DNA of 64,000 nucleotides from positions 100,826-164,825 of the forward strand of contig DATAJS010000011.1 in NCBI GenBank assembly GCA_036262035.1, in the 5' to 3' direction. This DNA comes from Burkholderiales bacterium (GTDB taxonomy: Bacteria; Pseudomonadota; Gammaproteobacteria; Burkholderiales; SG8-41). Positions 42,689 through 49,725 of this stretch are shown here, one piece after another; the stretch's first letter is position 1; each line of letters opens with the position of its first letter. The translations under genes were made by a program, and so were the position numbers. The notes beneath the pieces are model-generated. The model was not told the origin of the DNA and searched no databases. It was given only the letters and a program-made list of their open reading frames with translations.

Positions 42689-43765
42689 ATGCACACATTC
42701 GACACTCCGGCCGCGTGGGACGCGGCAGCACTCAACTCCGACACGCGCTGGCTGTTCGAGCTCGATGACCGAGCCCAGCGCGACATGCGCGCGGCGCTCG
42801 AGAAGGCGCGCGATCCCGGCAAGACGCTGTTCGATTACTCGCGCGACGATTTCGACCTCGGCTCCGCGCTGCCGGTCCTCCGGCGGGCGATGGAGGAGAC
42901 CAAGCACGGCCGCGGCGTCGCGCTGGTGCGCGGCATGCCGCGCGAGGACATCAGCGAGCAGGACTTCGAGCTGCTGACGTGGGCGATCGGCCTGCACACC
43001 GGCTGCCCGCGGCCGCAGGGCAAGCCGAGCCACTACGTGTCCGCGGTGCGCGACGTGGGCACCGAGTACCGTACCGGCAAGGGCCGCGGCTATTCGTCCA
43101 ACGCCGAGCTCGATTTCCATACCGACTCGGCCGACATCGTGTTCCTGAGCTGCTACAACAAGGCCGCCGAAGGCGGCATGAGCATCACCACCAGCTCGGT
43201 CGAAGCGTATCGCCGCATGCAGATCGAGTATCCCCACCTCGTCGACTGGCTGCACCGGCCCGTGCACTTCAGCCGGCAGGGCGAGGAAGCGCCGGACGAA
43301 GCGCTCACCTATCCGCATCCCATCTTCGACGAGGTCGACGGGCGCCTCTTCTCGAAGTGGAACCGCAACCGCGTGACCTCCGCCCAGGCCATCGCGGGCG
43401 TGCCGGAGATCGTCCCCGAGCAACGCGAAGCGCTCGAGACGTTCGACGCGCTGGTGCGCCGCGACGACCTCGCGCACAGCATGTGGCTCGCGCCCGGCGA
43501 CGTGCAGATCATCAACAGCCATACCACGGTGCACTCGCGCACCGAGTTCGTCGATCACGAAGAAGCCGGGAAGAAGCGCCTGCTGTTCCGCCTGTGGCTC
43601 GCGCCCGCCGACGGCACGCGACTGCCCGAGAGCTGGCGCGTGCTCTACAAAGCCGTCGAGCCGGGCACGGTCCGCGGCGGCATCATCGGCCAGAACTACG
43701 ACGCCACGCGCCGCGCATTCGAAGAGCGCCAGGCCGCCGATCTCGGGATGCAGCTCACGTTCTGA
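42689..43765 (+). CDS. TauD/TfdA-family 2-oxoglutarate-dependent dioxygenase, second paralogue
   Basis: 358 residues. Iron ligands appear as DFHTDSADI (H144, D146) and TTVHSRTEF (H282), with HGRGVALVRGMPREDISEQDFEL before them. It shares the layout and several motifs with the product at 18800 (YHTDSVDIV versus FHTDSADIV, VLHSRTDF versus TVHSRTEF), so they belong to one subfamily. The substrate is unknown. TAGAAT 16 bases before the ATG could be a -10 box. Confidence 0.87.
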   Translation: MHTFDTPAAWDAAALNSDTRWLFELDDRAQRDMRAALEKARDPGKTLFDYSRDDFDLGSALPVLRRAMEETKHGRGVALVRGMPREDISEQDFELLTWAIGLHTGCPRPQGKPSHYVSAVRDVGTEYRTGKGRGYSSNAELDFHTDSADIVFLSCYNKAAEGGMSITTSSVEAYRRMQIEYPHLVDWLHRPVHFSRQGEEAPDEALTYPHPIFDEVDGRLFSKWNRNRVTSAQAIAGVPEIVPEQREALETFDALVRRDDLAHSMWLAPGDVQIINSHTTVHSRTEFVDHEEAGKKRLLFRLWLAPADGTRLPESWRVLYKAVEPGTVRGGIIGQNYDATRRAFEERQAADLGMQLTF

Positions 43766-43776
43766 AAGGGAGGATG

Positions 43777-44493
43777 ATGAAACGACGCTCGTTGCACATC
43801 GCCGCCGTCTTGCTGCTCGCGTGCGGGATCGCGCACGCCCAGAAGGGCCTGGAACCCGGCGAATACCTCGACGGCAGCGGCGGCTATCTCATCCTCAAGC
43901 CGGGCAAGGGCGGCACCGCTTTCACGCTGCACACCGTCGGCGGCAACCGCCACATCTGCGACGCGCAGGGCACGATCGGTGCGAACAATCTCGCGGTGCT
44001 CAAACCCGACCCGCAGACGACGTGCACGCTGCGCTTCGTGGCCAGGCCCGAAGGCGTCGAGGTCGAGGTGAAGGACAAGTGCCCCGCATACTGCGGCGCA
44101 CGCGCGTCGCTCGACGGCATCTACCGCAAGCCCGATACCGGTTGCGACCGCGCGTCGGTGAAGAAGTCGCGCGCCGAGTTCAAGAAGCTCTACGACCGGA
44201 AATCGTACGCCGAGGCGCGCAAGACGCTCGAGCCCGTCGTCAAACGCTGCCAGAAGTTCGTCGAAGACCGAGACGACGGCTGGATGCGCAACGATCTCGC
44301 GGTTACCCTGCACAAATTGGGCGACGGCGCCGAGTGCCGCAGGACGCTCGAGCCGCTCGCGGCGATGGCGGCCAAGAGCGACGCGTCGATCCGGGAAGAC
44401 CTGCCGCCGAACGAGGCCGACGCGATGATGTCGATGGTCCGCGCCACGCGAACCAACCTCAAGCTCTGCGAGCAGGCGGCTAAGGCCCAATAG
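43777..44493 (+). CDS. Exported Cys-rich protein of unknown function
   Basis: 238 residues with a signal peptide (SLHIAAVLLLACGIAHAQ). The first half is a beta-rich domain (GEYLDGSGGYLILKPGKGG, HTVGGNRHICDAQGTI) with several Cys; the second half is helical (EFKKLYDRKSYAEARKTLEPVVKRC), perhaps TPR-like. No family recognised. AAAGGG precedes two adjacent ATGs (43774, 43777); the second has better spacing. Confidence 0.75.
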   Translation: MKRRSLHIAAVLLLACGIAHAQKGLEPGEYLDGSGGYLILKPGKGGTAFTLHTVGGNRHICDAQGTIGANNLAVLKPDPQTTCTLRFVARPEGVEVEVKDKCPAYCGARASLDGIYRKPDTGCDRASVKKSRAEFKKLYDRKSYAEARKTLEPVVKRCQKFVEDRDDGWMRNDLAVTLHKLGDGAECRRTLEPLAAMAAKSDASIREDLPPNEADAMMSMVRATRTNLKLCEQAAKAQ

Positions 44494-44501
44494 CATCGTC
44501 G

Positions 44502-45723
44502 ATGTCGGACGAGGACCGCTACCCCTACTGGCGCCGCAACCTCACGGTCGTCCCCGCCTCGAACCTCTTCGCGAGCCTCGGCTTCGGGCTCGCGTGGCCG
44601 TTCCTGCCGCTCGTCGTGCGCGGCCTCGGCATCACCGAGAACCTCGAGACGTGGATCGGCAACATGGTGCTCGTGTTCTACATCGTGAGCTTCCTCTCGG
44701 GGCCGGTGTGGGGCGGCATCGCCGATCACTACGGGCGCAAGATCAACGTGCTGCGCGCGACCGTCGGCATGGGCGCGTGCTTCACCCTCGTGCCGTTCGC
44801 GCCCAATCCCTTGGCGTTCGCATGCCTCATCATGCTGGTCGGGCTGTTCAACGGCTCGACCGCGGCCTCGATGGCGCTGCTGGTCGCCAACACGCCGCCG
44901 CCGCGCATCGGGCGCGCGCTCGCGCTGTCGCAGACCGGCACGCTGGTCGGGCAGGATGGGACCGGCGATCGGCGCGCTGCTCGGATCGTGGGTGCCGCGC
45001 TATCACTCGCTGTTCTGGGTGAGCGGCGCGATGTTCCTCACTGCGAGCGCGCTGGTGTTCTTCTTCGTGCGGGAAGTGAAGCAACTGGCCGAGGGACCGT
45101 GGAAGCTCCAGTGGATCGGGCCTTTGCGCGAGCTTTTGCAGGTGAAGCGCATCGGCGCGCTGTACCTGCTCGCGTTCGTGTTCTCGATGATGTGGAACGG
45201 GAACGTGACGATCATGAGCCTGTACGTGCTCCAGCTCCTGCCGGACGATCCCGCGAGCGTCGCGAAGGAAGCGTTCTGGGTCGGGGCGGTGGCGGTGGCG
45301 CTCGGCACCTCGGGGCTCATCTCGATGCCGATCTGGGGCCGCGTGCTCGACCGCCACGATCCCAAGCGCGTGCTCGCGTTCGCGACCGGGGCGGCGGCGG
45401 TGACGCACCTGCCGCTGCTGGTGATCGACACGCCGCTGCAGCTCGTCATCGCGCGCGTGGTGTTCGGCCTCTCCGCCGCGGCGATGCAGCCGGCGATCGT
45501 GCGATTGCTCAAGGAGAACGCGCCGCCCGGCATGGACGCGCGCGCCATCTCTTACGGCGCGTCGGCGCAGTTCATCGCGATGGGGCTGGCGCCGTTCTTC
45601 GCCGGGATCATCGGGCCGCTGCTCGGGTTGCGGGTGTATTTCGGATTGACGATCCTGCTCACGCTGGGCGCGCTGGCGTACTGGCTGTCGATCAGGCGCG
45701 TTACTGGCTCTCGCGTCGTATGA
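44502..45723 (+). pseudogene. MFS transporter interrupted by a frameshift
   Basis: The first frame (from 44502) encodes about 151 residues of a normal MFS N-terminal half (WPFLPLVVRGLGI, GGIADHYGRKINVLRATVGMG, ALALSQTGTLVGQ). The second frame (from about 44956) continues with the remaining helices (MGPAIGALLGSWVPRYHSLFWVSGAM to the C-terminus at 45723). The shift occurs at 44954-44956, consistent with loss of two bases or gain of one, where relatives would read LVGQ-T-MGPAIG. Together the parts give about 406 residues, a complete MdtG/multidrug-type transporter. It is either a recent pseudogene or a sequencing/assembly error. Confidence 0.85.
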
Positions 45724-45755
45724 GGGGGTGAACCCCGCAACGACAAGGAGTCTCC

Positions 45756-45905
45756 ATGGACTTATCGCTCTGGATCATCGTCGCCGTGGTCGTGGTGGTG
45801 GTGCTCTATTTCATGACCATGCGCGGATTCCTGCGCCAGAGCCGCGAGGTCGACCGCAAAGCCGACTACAGCAAGATCCCGCCGCTCAAGGACGAGGACG
45901 ATTGA
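45756..45905 (+). CDS. Small single-pass membrane protein (49 residues)
   Basis: Begins MDLSLWIIVAVVVVVVLYFM: one strongly hydrophobic helix near the N-terminus, then a charged tail ending DYSKIPPLKDEDD. An AAGGAG site at 45746-45751 precedes the ATG, and the reading is compact between the MFS gene and a repeat block. The codon pattern fits the genome. Function unknown; it may be cotranscribed with the MFS gene. Confidence 0.7.
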   Translation: MDLSLWIIVAVVVVVVLYFMTMRGFLRQSREVDRKADYSKIPPLKDEDD

Positions 45906-45910
45906 TAAAA

Positions 45911-45946
45911 CCCGGGTCAGACCCCGATGAAGCCGGGGTCAGACCC
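45911..45946. repeat. Two GGGGTCAGACCCC-type palindromes between convergent genes
   Basis: Units at 45911-45925 and 45933-45946, directly between the stop codons of the small membrane protein and the CoA-transferase. Confidence 0.82.
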
Positions 45947-45947
45947 G

Positions 45948-47342
45948 TTATTCCATGAACTTGACGACGGGGGCGGCGACGACGGGCATCTCGGTCATCG
46001 CGATGACTTCGTCGGCGCTGAAGCCCGGCGCGACTGCGTCGAGCACGAAGTGATCCTTGTCCCAGCGCAGCAGCGCGAGATCGGTGACGACGTAGCTCAC
46101 GCAGCTCTTGCCGGTGAGCGGATAGGTGCACTTCCTGCGAAGCTTCGGCCGGCCTTTGCTGTCGGTGTGCTCCATCACGATGATGAGATCGCCCTTGCCC
46201 GAGAGCAGGTCCATCGCACCGCCGATGCCGCCGCGCTTCGCGTCCTGGGTGCTCCAGTTCGCGACGTTGGCCTCCTGATCGACCTCGTAGGCGCCGAGGA
46301 TCACGGTGTCGATCCAGCCGCCGCGCGCCATCTCGAACGAGGTGACGCTGTCGAAGAACGAAGCGCCCGGCGTGAGCGCGACGTACTGCCCCGCGGCGTT
46401 GAAGATGTCGGGGTCGATCTCGCTCTCCTCGGACAGCATCTTCCCGTAGCCGAGCACGCCGTTCTCGGCGTGCAGGATGACGTCGCGGCCCTGGAAATAG
46501 TTCGAGACCATCGTCGGGATGCCGACGCCTAGGTTGCAGTAAGTGCCTTCGCGCACGAGCTTCGCGGCGTTCTTGGCGATCCCCTGCCGCGTGAGCCCGG
46601 GCTTGTCGTTGTAGAGCCGCGGCTTGTCCGAGGGCCTGCGCTCCGGGCGCTTCCACAGCTTCGCGGCCGGATCCTTGTGCGACTTGATCACGCGCTGCAC
46701 GAAGATGCCCGGGATGTCGATGAGCTCGGGCGGGATCACGCCGGGCTCGACGATCTCGTCGACTTCGACGATCGCGCACTTCGCGGCCTTGGCGAAGGCC
46801 GGGTTGAAGTTCTGGTTGCCGCCGCGGCACTGCACGTTACCGAGCGTGTCGGCGCGATAGCCGCGGCAGAATGCGTAATCGACGTTGATCGCGTACTCGA
46901 GCACGTGCGGCTTGCCGCCGAACTCGCGGATCTCGCGGCCTTTGACGAGGTCGGTTCCGACGCTCGTCGGCGAGTAGAACGCGGGTATCCCGGCACCGCC
47001 GGCACGGCAGCGCTCGACGAGGATTCCCTGGGGGACGAGCTCGACTTCGAGCGTGCCGTCGGCGATCTGCTGCTCGGAGGCCGTCGGCGTTCCGGGACGC
47101 GTCGAGAACGCCGCGTACAGCTTCTTCACCTGGTTGTTTTCGGCGAGCATCTGGCCGCGGGTCGCGCCGGGATCGCCGAGCGAGTTGCAGACCAGCGTCA
47201 GGTGCTTCGTTCCTTTCTCGCGCAGGGCCACCAGGAGGTTCGTGGCGAACCCGTGGTTCACGCTGAAGCCGGCGATCGCGATCGTGGCGCCGTCCTTCAT
47301 GTCTGCGATGGCTTGGGCGGGCGATGAAACGACTTTGTTCAT
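45948..47342 (-). CDS. CoA-transferase with fused A and B subunits (SCOT/glutaconate type)
   Basis: 464 residues, about the sum of the normal A and B subunits. The A-like half (1-230) has DGATIAIAGFSVNHGF. The join near 225-245 is Arg/Lys/Pro-rich (KRPERRPSDKPRLYND). The B-like half has VREGTYCNLGVGIPTMVSNY and the catalytic ENG motif in HAENGVLGYG (E293). CoA-transferases of this kind activate 3-oxo or dicarboxylic acids with acetyl- or succinyl-CoA through a glutamyl-CoA intermediate. GGAGGAG precedes the ATG. Divergent from the phosphatase gene. The substrate is uncertain. Confidence 0.92.
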   Translation of the reverse strand: MNKVVSSPAQAIADMKDGATIAIAGFSVNHGFATNLLVALREKGTKHLTLVCNSLGDPGATRGQMLAENNQVKKLYAAFSTRPGTPTASEQQIADGTLEVELVPQGILVERCRAGGAGIPAFYSPTSVGTDLVKGREIREFGGKPHVLEYAINVDYAFCRGYRADTLGNVQCRGGNQNFNPAFAKAAKCAIVEVDEIVEPGVIPPELIDIPGIFVQRVIKSHKDPAAKLWKRPERRPSDKPRLYNDKPGLTRQGIAKNAAKLVREGTYCNLGVGIPTMVSNYFQGRDVILHAENGVLGYGKMLSEESEIDPDIFNAAGQYVALTPGASFFDSVTSFEMARGGWIDTVILGAYEVDQEANVANWSTQDAKRGGIGGAMDLLSGKGDLIIVMEHTDSKGRPKLRRKCTYPLTGKSCVSYVVTDLALLRWDKDHFVLDAVAPGFSADEVIAMTEMPVVAAPVVKFME

Positions 47343-47429
47343 GACGGCTCCTCCGGCAAACGTGTTCTAGGTTTGATGGGCCAACCGTAACATGCGGCGG
47401 GCAGGCGTAAAAGCCTTAGACTCGCCGCC

Positions 47430-47981
47430 ATGAAAGCGGCCCTTGCTTTGGCTGCAGGGATCGTGCTCGGCGCGGTGCTCTACGCCTACGCGCCCGATCT
47501 CCTGCTCAAGACCGGCAGCGCCGAGCCGCCGCACAACTTCATCGCGATCACCGATCGGTTGCACACCTCGGGGCAGCCTTCGGAGGCGCAGTTGAAAGGC
47601 CTGGCGAGAAGCGGTTACGGTCTCGTCGTCAATCTCGCGCCGCCGACCACCACCGGCTCGCTTCCGAACGAAGGCGCGCTCGTCGCGGGCAACGGTATCG
47701 CGTACGTGAACATCCCGGTGGATTGGGACAAGCCGCGTTACGAAGACTTCGTGCTCTTCAGCGACGTGCTGCGGCGCGCGGGCGAGCGGCGGGTGCTCGT
47801 GCATTGCCAGATGAACTTCCGCGCGTCTACGTTCACGTTCCTGTATCGCGTCGTGCACCAAGGCGTCGATCCGGCGCTCGCTTACGATCAGGTAACGGCG
47901 GTGTGGGCGCCGCACGACCGCTGGAAGGCGTTTGCGCGTGAGGTGCTCGCCGGGCACCGGATCGACTTCGAGCCTTATTAG
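47430..47981 (+). CDS. Dual-specificity/protein-tyrosine-phosphatase-like protein, membrane-anchored
   Basis: 183 residues. A hydrophobic N-terminus (ALALAAGIVLGAVLYAYAPDLLL) suggests a signal anchor. The catalytic loop is VHCQMNFRAS (C126, R131), the C-x5-R-S/T signature, with IPVDWDKPRYEDFVLFSDVL ahead of it as the likely general-acid segment. DRLHTSGQPSEAQL is typical of the beta-lactamase-hydrolase-like phosphatase group. The substrate could be phosphotyrosine, phosphoinositide or another phosphomonoester, probably in the periplasm. Confidence 0.85.
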   Translation: MKAALALAAGIVLGAVLYAYAPDLLLKTGSAEPPHNFIAITDRLHTSGQPSEAQLKGLARSGYGLVVNLAPPTTTGSLPNEGALVAGNGIAYVNIPVDWDKPRYEDFVLFSDVLRRAGERRVLVHCQMNFRASTFTFLYRVVHQGVDPALAYDQVTAVWAPHDRWKAFAREVLAGHRIDFEPY

Positions 47982-48317
47982 TCACACCCCGCGTCGAACA
48001 CACCCGGCCGCTCTTCAGACGAACCGACATGTCGCGGTGCTCTCGCTGTGGCTCGCGCAGATCGCGCACCGCCGCTTGCGTCATGTAGGGAAAATTCGGA
48101 CACCTCGCGCATGGTCATACGCAATGCTCGCGACATGCAATTGTCCTCTCGGCGGAGGCTATGTGTATGACGCCCTGATGTTGACCCTGCGGAGAGCGAA
48201 GTGCATCGTGATTCAGCAGTGCTCGACGGCTGCTGCGATGATGCATGAGTCGCGTGGAGTGCGAACACCGGAGTGCCGTCTCTCCGGCTCCTGTAACGAA
48301 CGAAGAAGGAGATCCTG
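47982..48317. other. 336-base non-coding stretch upstream of the RiPP-like cluster
   Basis: No open frame on either strand has a credible start, composition and family pattern. The sequence looks locally less GC-rich than the genes around it. A hairpin CCGGAG-(8)-CTCCGG lies at 48268-48287, followed by the AAGGAG site of the next gene. TTGTCC at 48141 and TATGTG/TATGAC about 15-20 bases later could be promoter elements, but spacing is not ideal. This region probably holds the promoter and 5' leader of the cluster. Confidence 0.5.
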
Positions 48318-48542
48318 ATGTCATTGGAATCCGAACTTCTGGAAGTGATCTCGAAGTACGGTTTGGCGAGTGCGAGTAGCAAGGTGGCAGCCGCCGGCGG
48401 AGCGTCCTTGGCGCCCAAGCTCGGCGGCGGAAGCCCCGTGGCGAGCTACATCCGCGAGATCATCACGGGCGATGTGGCCTTCGATGAGCGGGTGTTGCAG
48501 CAGGTCGCGACGGTGCTGACCAAGGGCGTAGGCAGTCGCTGA
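48318..48542 (+). CDS. Putative RiPP precursor peptide, Ala/Gly/Ser-rich (74 residues)
   Basis: The ATG at 48318 follows AAGGAG at good spacing. The peptide starts with an acidic-amphipathic stretch (MSLESELLEVISKYG, 1-15), then a small-residue region (16-43) with GG at 27-28 and GGG at 36-38. It ends in a mixed helical-looking part (44-70) and KGVGSR. It has no Cys, Trp, His or Asn, which excludes lanthionine or sactionine chemistry. No known leader family (Nif11, NHLP) is recognised. The call rests on size and composition and on position, 61 bases before two radical SAM maturases on the same strand. Alternatively it is an unrelated small protein. Confidence 0.6.
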   Translation: MSLESELLEVISKYGLASASSKVAAAGGASLAPKLGGGSPVASYIREIITGDVAFDERVLQQVATVLTKGVGSR

Positions 48543-48603
48543 CGCCCCACGGGTGGCGCAGTGCCCGCGCGCCACCCATTTCTCCGCCAGGACAAGGACG
48601 CAT

Positions 48604-49725
48604 ATGGATGCTGCGGCCAGATCAGCGACGCGTTATTCATCTCCCCGCGCGGTCATCGGCGCGCTCGAAGCGCAGGCGCTGGCATCGCGACGCCTGGGCT
48701 TCTCGGTAACGAAGGCGTGCCCGCTGCGCTGCGCTCACTGCAGCGTGAGCGCCGGTCCGGAACTGCGCCACATGACTTTCGGCCGCGCTTTCGCAGACAA
48801 GGTCGTCGCCGAGCTGCCGCAATTGAGCGCGATCGGCATCACGTGCATCGATTTCACCGGCGGAGAGCCGACGCTTGCGGCCGATTTCGTCCAGCGCGTG
48901 AGCGAATCGGCGAAACACGTGGGCATGGCCGTCGGAGTGGTATCCGCCGCCCACTGGGCCACCAGCGACTCGCAGGCGAGGAAGTTTCTGCAGCGATTCC
49001 GCTGCATCGATCATTGGGACATCTCCACCGATATTTACCACCTGCCCTTCGTGTCGGTGGACAAGGTCCGCCGCGCGTTCGACGCGCTTTCGGAGCTCGG
49101 GCGCCCTCCGATGATACGAATTGCGCACCACATGCCGATCACGTACGACGAGGCCGTGCTGATCGATCGGATACACGAGTTCGCCGGTCGTCGGATCGGC
49201 TTTCAGCCGATCGGCCCTGTCGGCCGCGGCGCAGAGCTCGTGCGGGCGCAGCACGCGACAGCCGATGACTACGACGAGGCGCCGTGCCCGACCACGGGAC
49301 CGCTCGTTCGATCCGACGGAGGGGTGTCACCGTGCTGCGCTCCTCTGAGCCACGAGGATTACGATCATCCTTTGCAGCTCGGCAACGCCTTTCGTGAGCC
49401 GCTCGCGGTCATCGTGGGCCGCTGGCGCGTCAATCCCTTGCTTCAGACGATTCGCCTGTGGGGCTTCGAGCCCATAGTGCAGTGGCTGCGCTCGTCGCCG
49501 CGGCTCGTAAACTCACTGCGCTCCCGCCAGTGCGACACCTGCGTCGCCATGGCTCGCGACAGAGAACTGATGCTTGAGGCTGCGGCAGCTGCCGGTCGTC
49601 TCGAAAATCGAATTCGCGTGGCCGACGCGCTGAAGACGTATTTCGGCGAGCCGTGGATGGAGGAAGCGCTGTTGGCAGAGGCCGACGAACACATGCGCAC
49701 GCGCGCGGAGGAAGAGAGTGCGTAA
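48604..49725 (+). CDS. Radical SAM protein with SPASM-like C-terminus, putative peptide maturase
   Basis: 373 residues from ATG 48604 (AAGGACGC upstream); a GTG at 48553 is also in frame but less likely. The radical SAM cluster motif is CPLRCAHC (C39, C43, C46), with FTGGEPTL as the SAM-binding GGE block. The C-terminal part has CPTTGPLVRSDGGVSPCC, LGNAF and later RQCDTC, which resembles the auxiliary-cluster SPASM/twitch region of peptide-modifying enzymes (AlbA, PqqE, anSME). It ends 8 bases into the next gene, so translation is coupled. Role inferred: modification of the upstream peptide. Confidence 0.85.
   Translation: MDAAARSATRYSSPRAVIGALEAQALASRRLGFSVTKACPLRCAHCSVSAGPELRHMTFGRAFADKVVAELPQLSAIGITCIDFTGGEPTLAADFVQRVSESAKHVGMAVGVVSAAHWATSDSQARKFLQRFRCIDHWDISTDIYHLPFVSVDKVRRAFDALSELGRPPMIRIAHHMPITYDEAVLIDRIHEFAGRRIGFQPIGPVGRGAELVRAQHATADDYDEAPCPTTGPLVRSDGGVSPCCAPLSHEDYDHPLQLGNAFREPLAVIVGRWRVNPLLQTIRLWGFEPIVQWLRSSPRLVNSLRSRQCDTCVAMARDRELMLEAAAAAGRLENRIRVADALKTYFGEPWMEEALLAEADEHMRTRAEEESA

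Noticed and set aside
41414-43558. Minus-strand extension of the psd frame to 43558
   Set aside because: It runs opposite the HtrA and TauD-like genes and has no conserved pattern; PSD proteins start at the residue encoded from 41413.
47978-48418. Minus-strand frame before the RiPP-like cluster with a Met-Arg-rich start, considered as an IS21 transposase remnant
   Set aside because: Only a few residues look like a transposase N-terminus and no further transposase motif or terminal repeat is visible.
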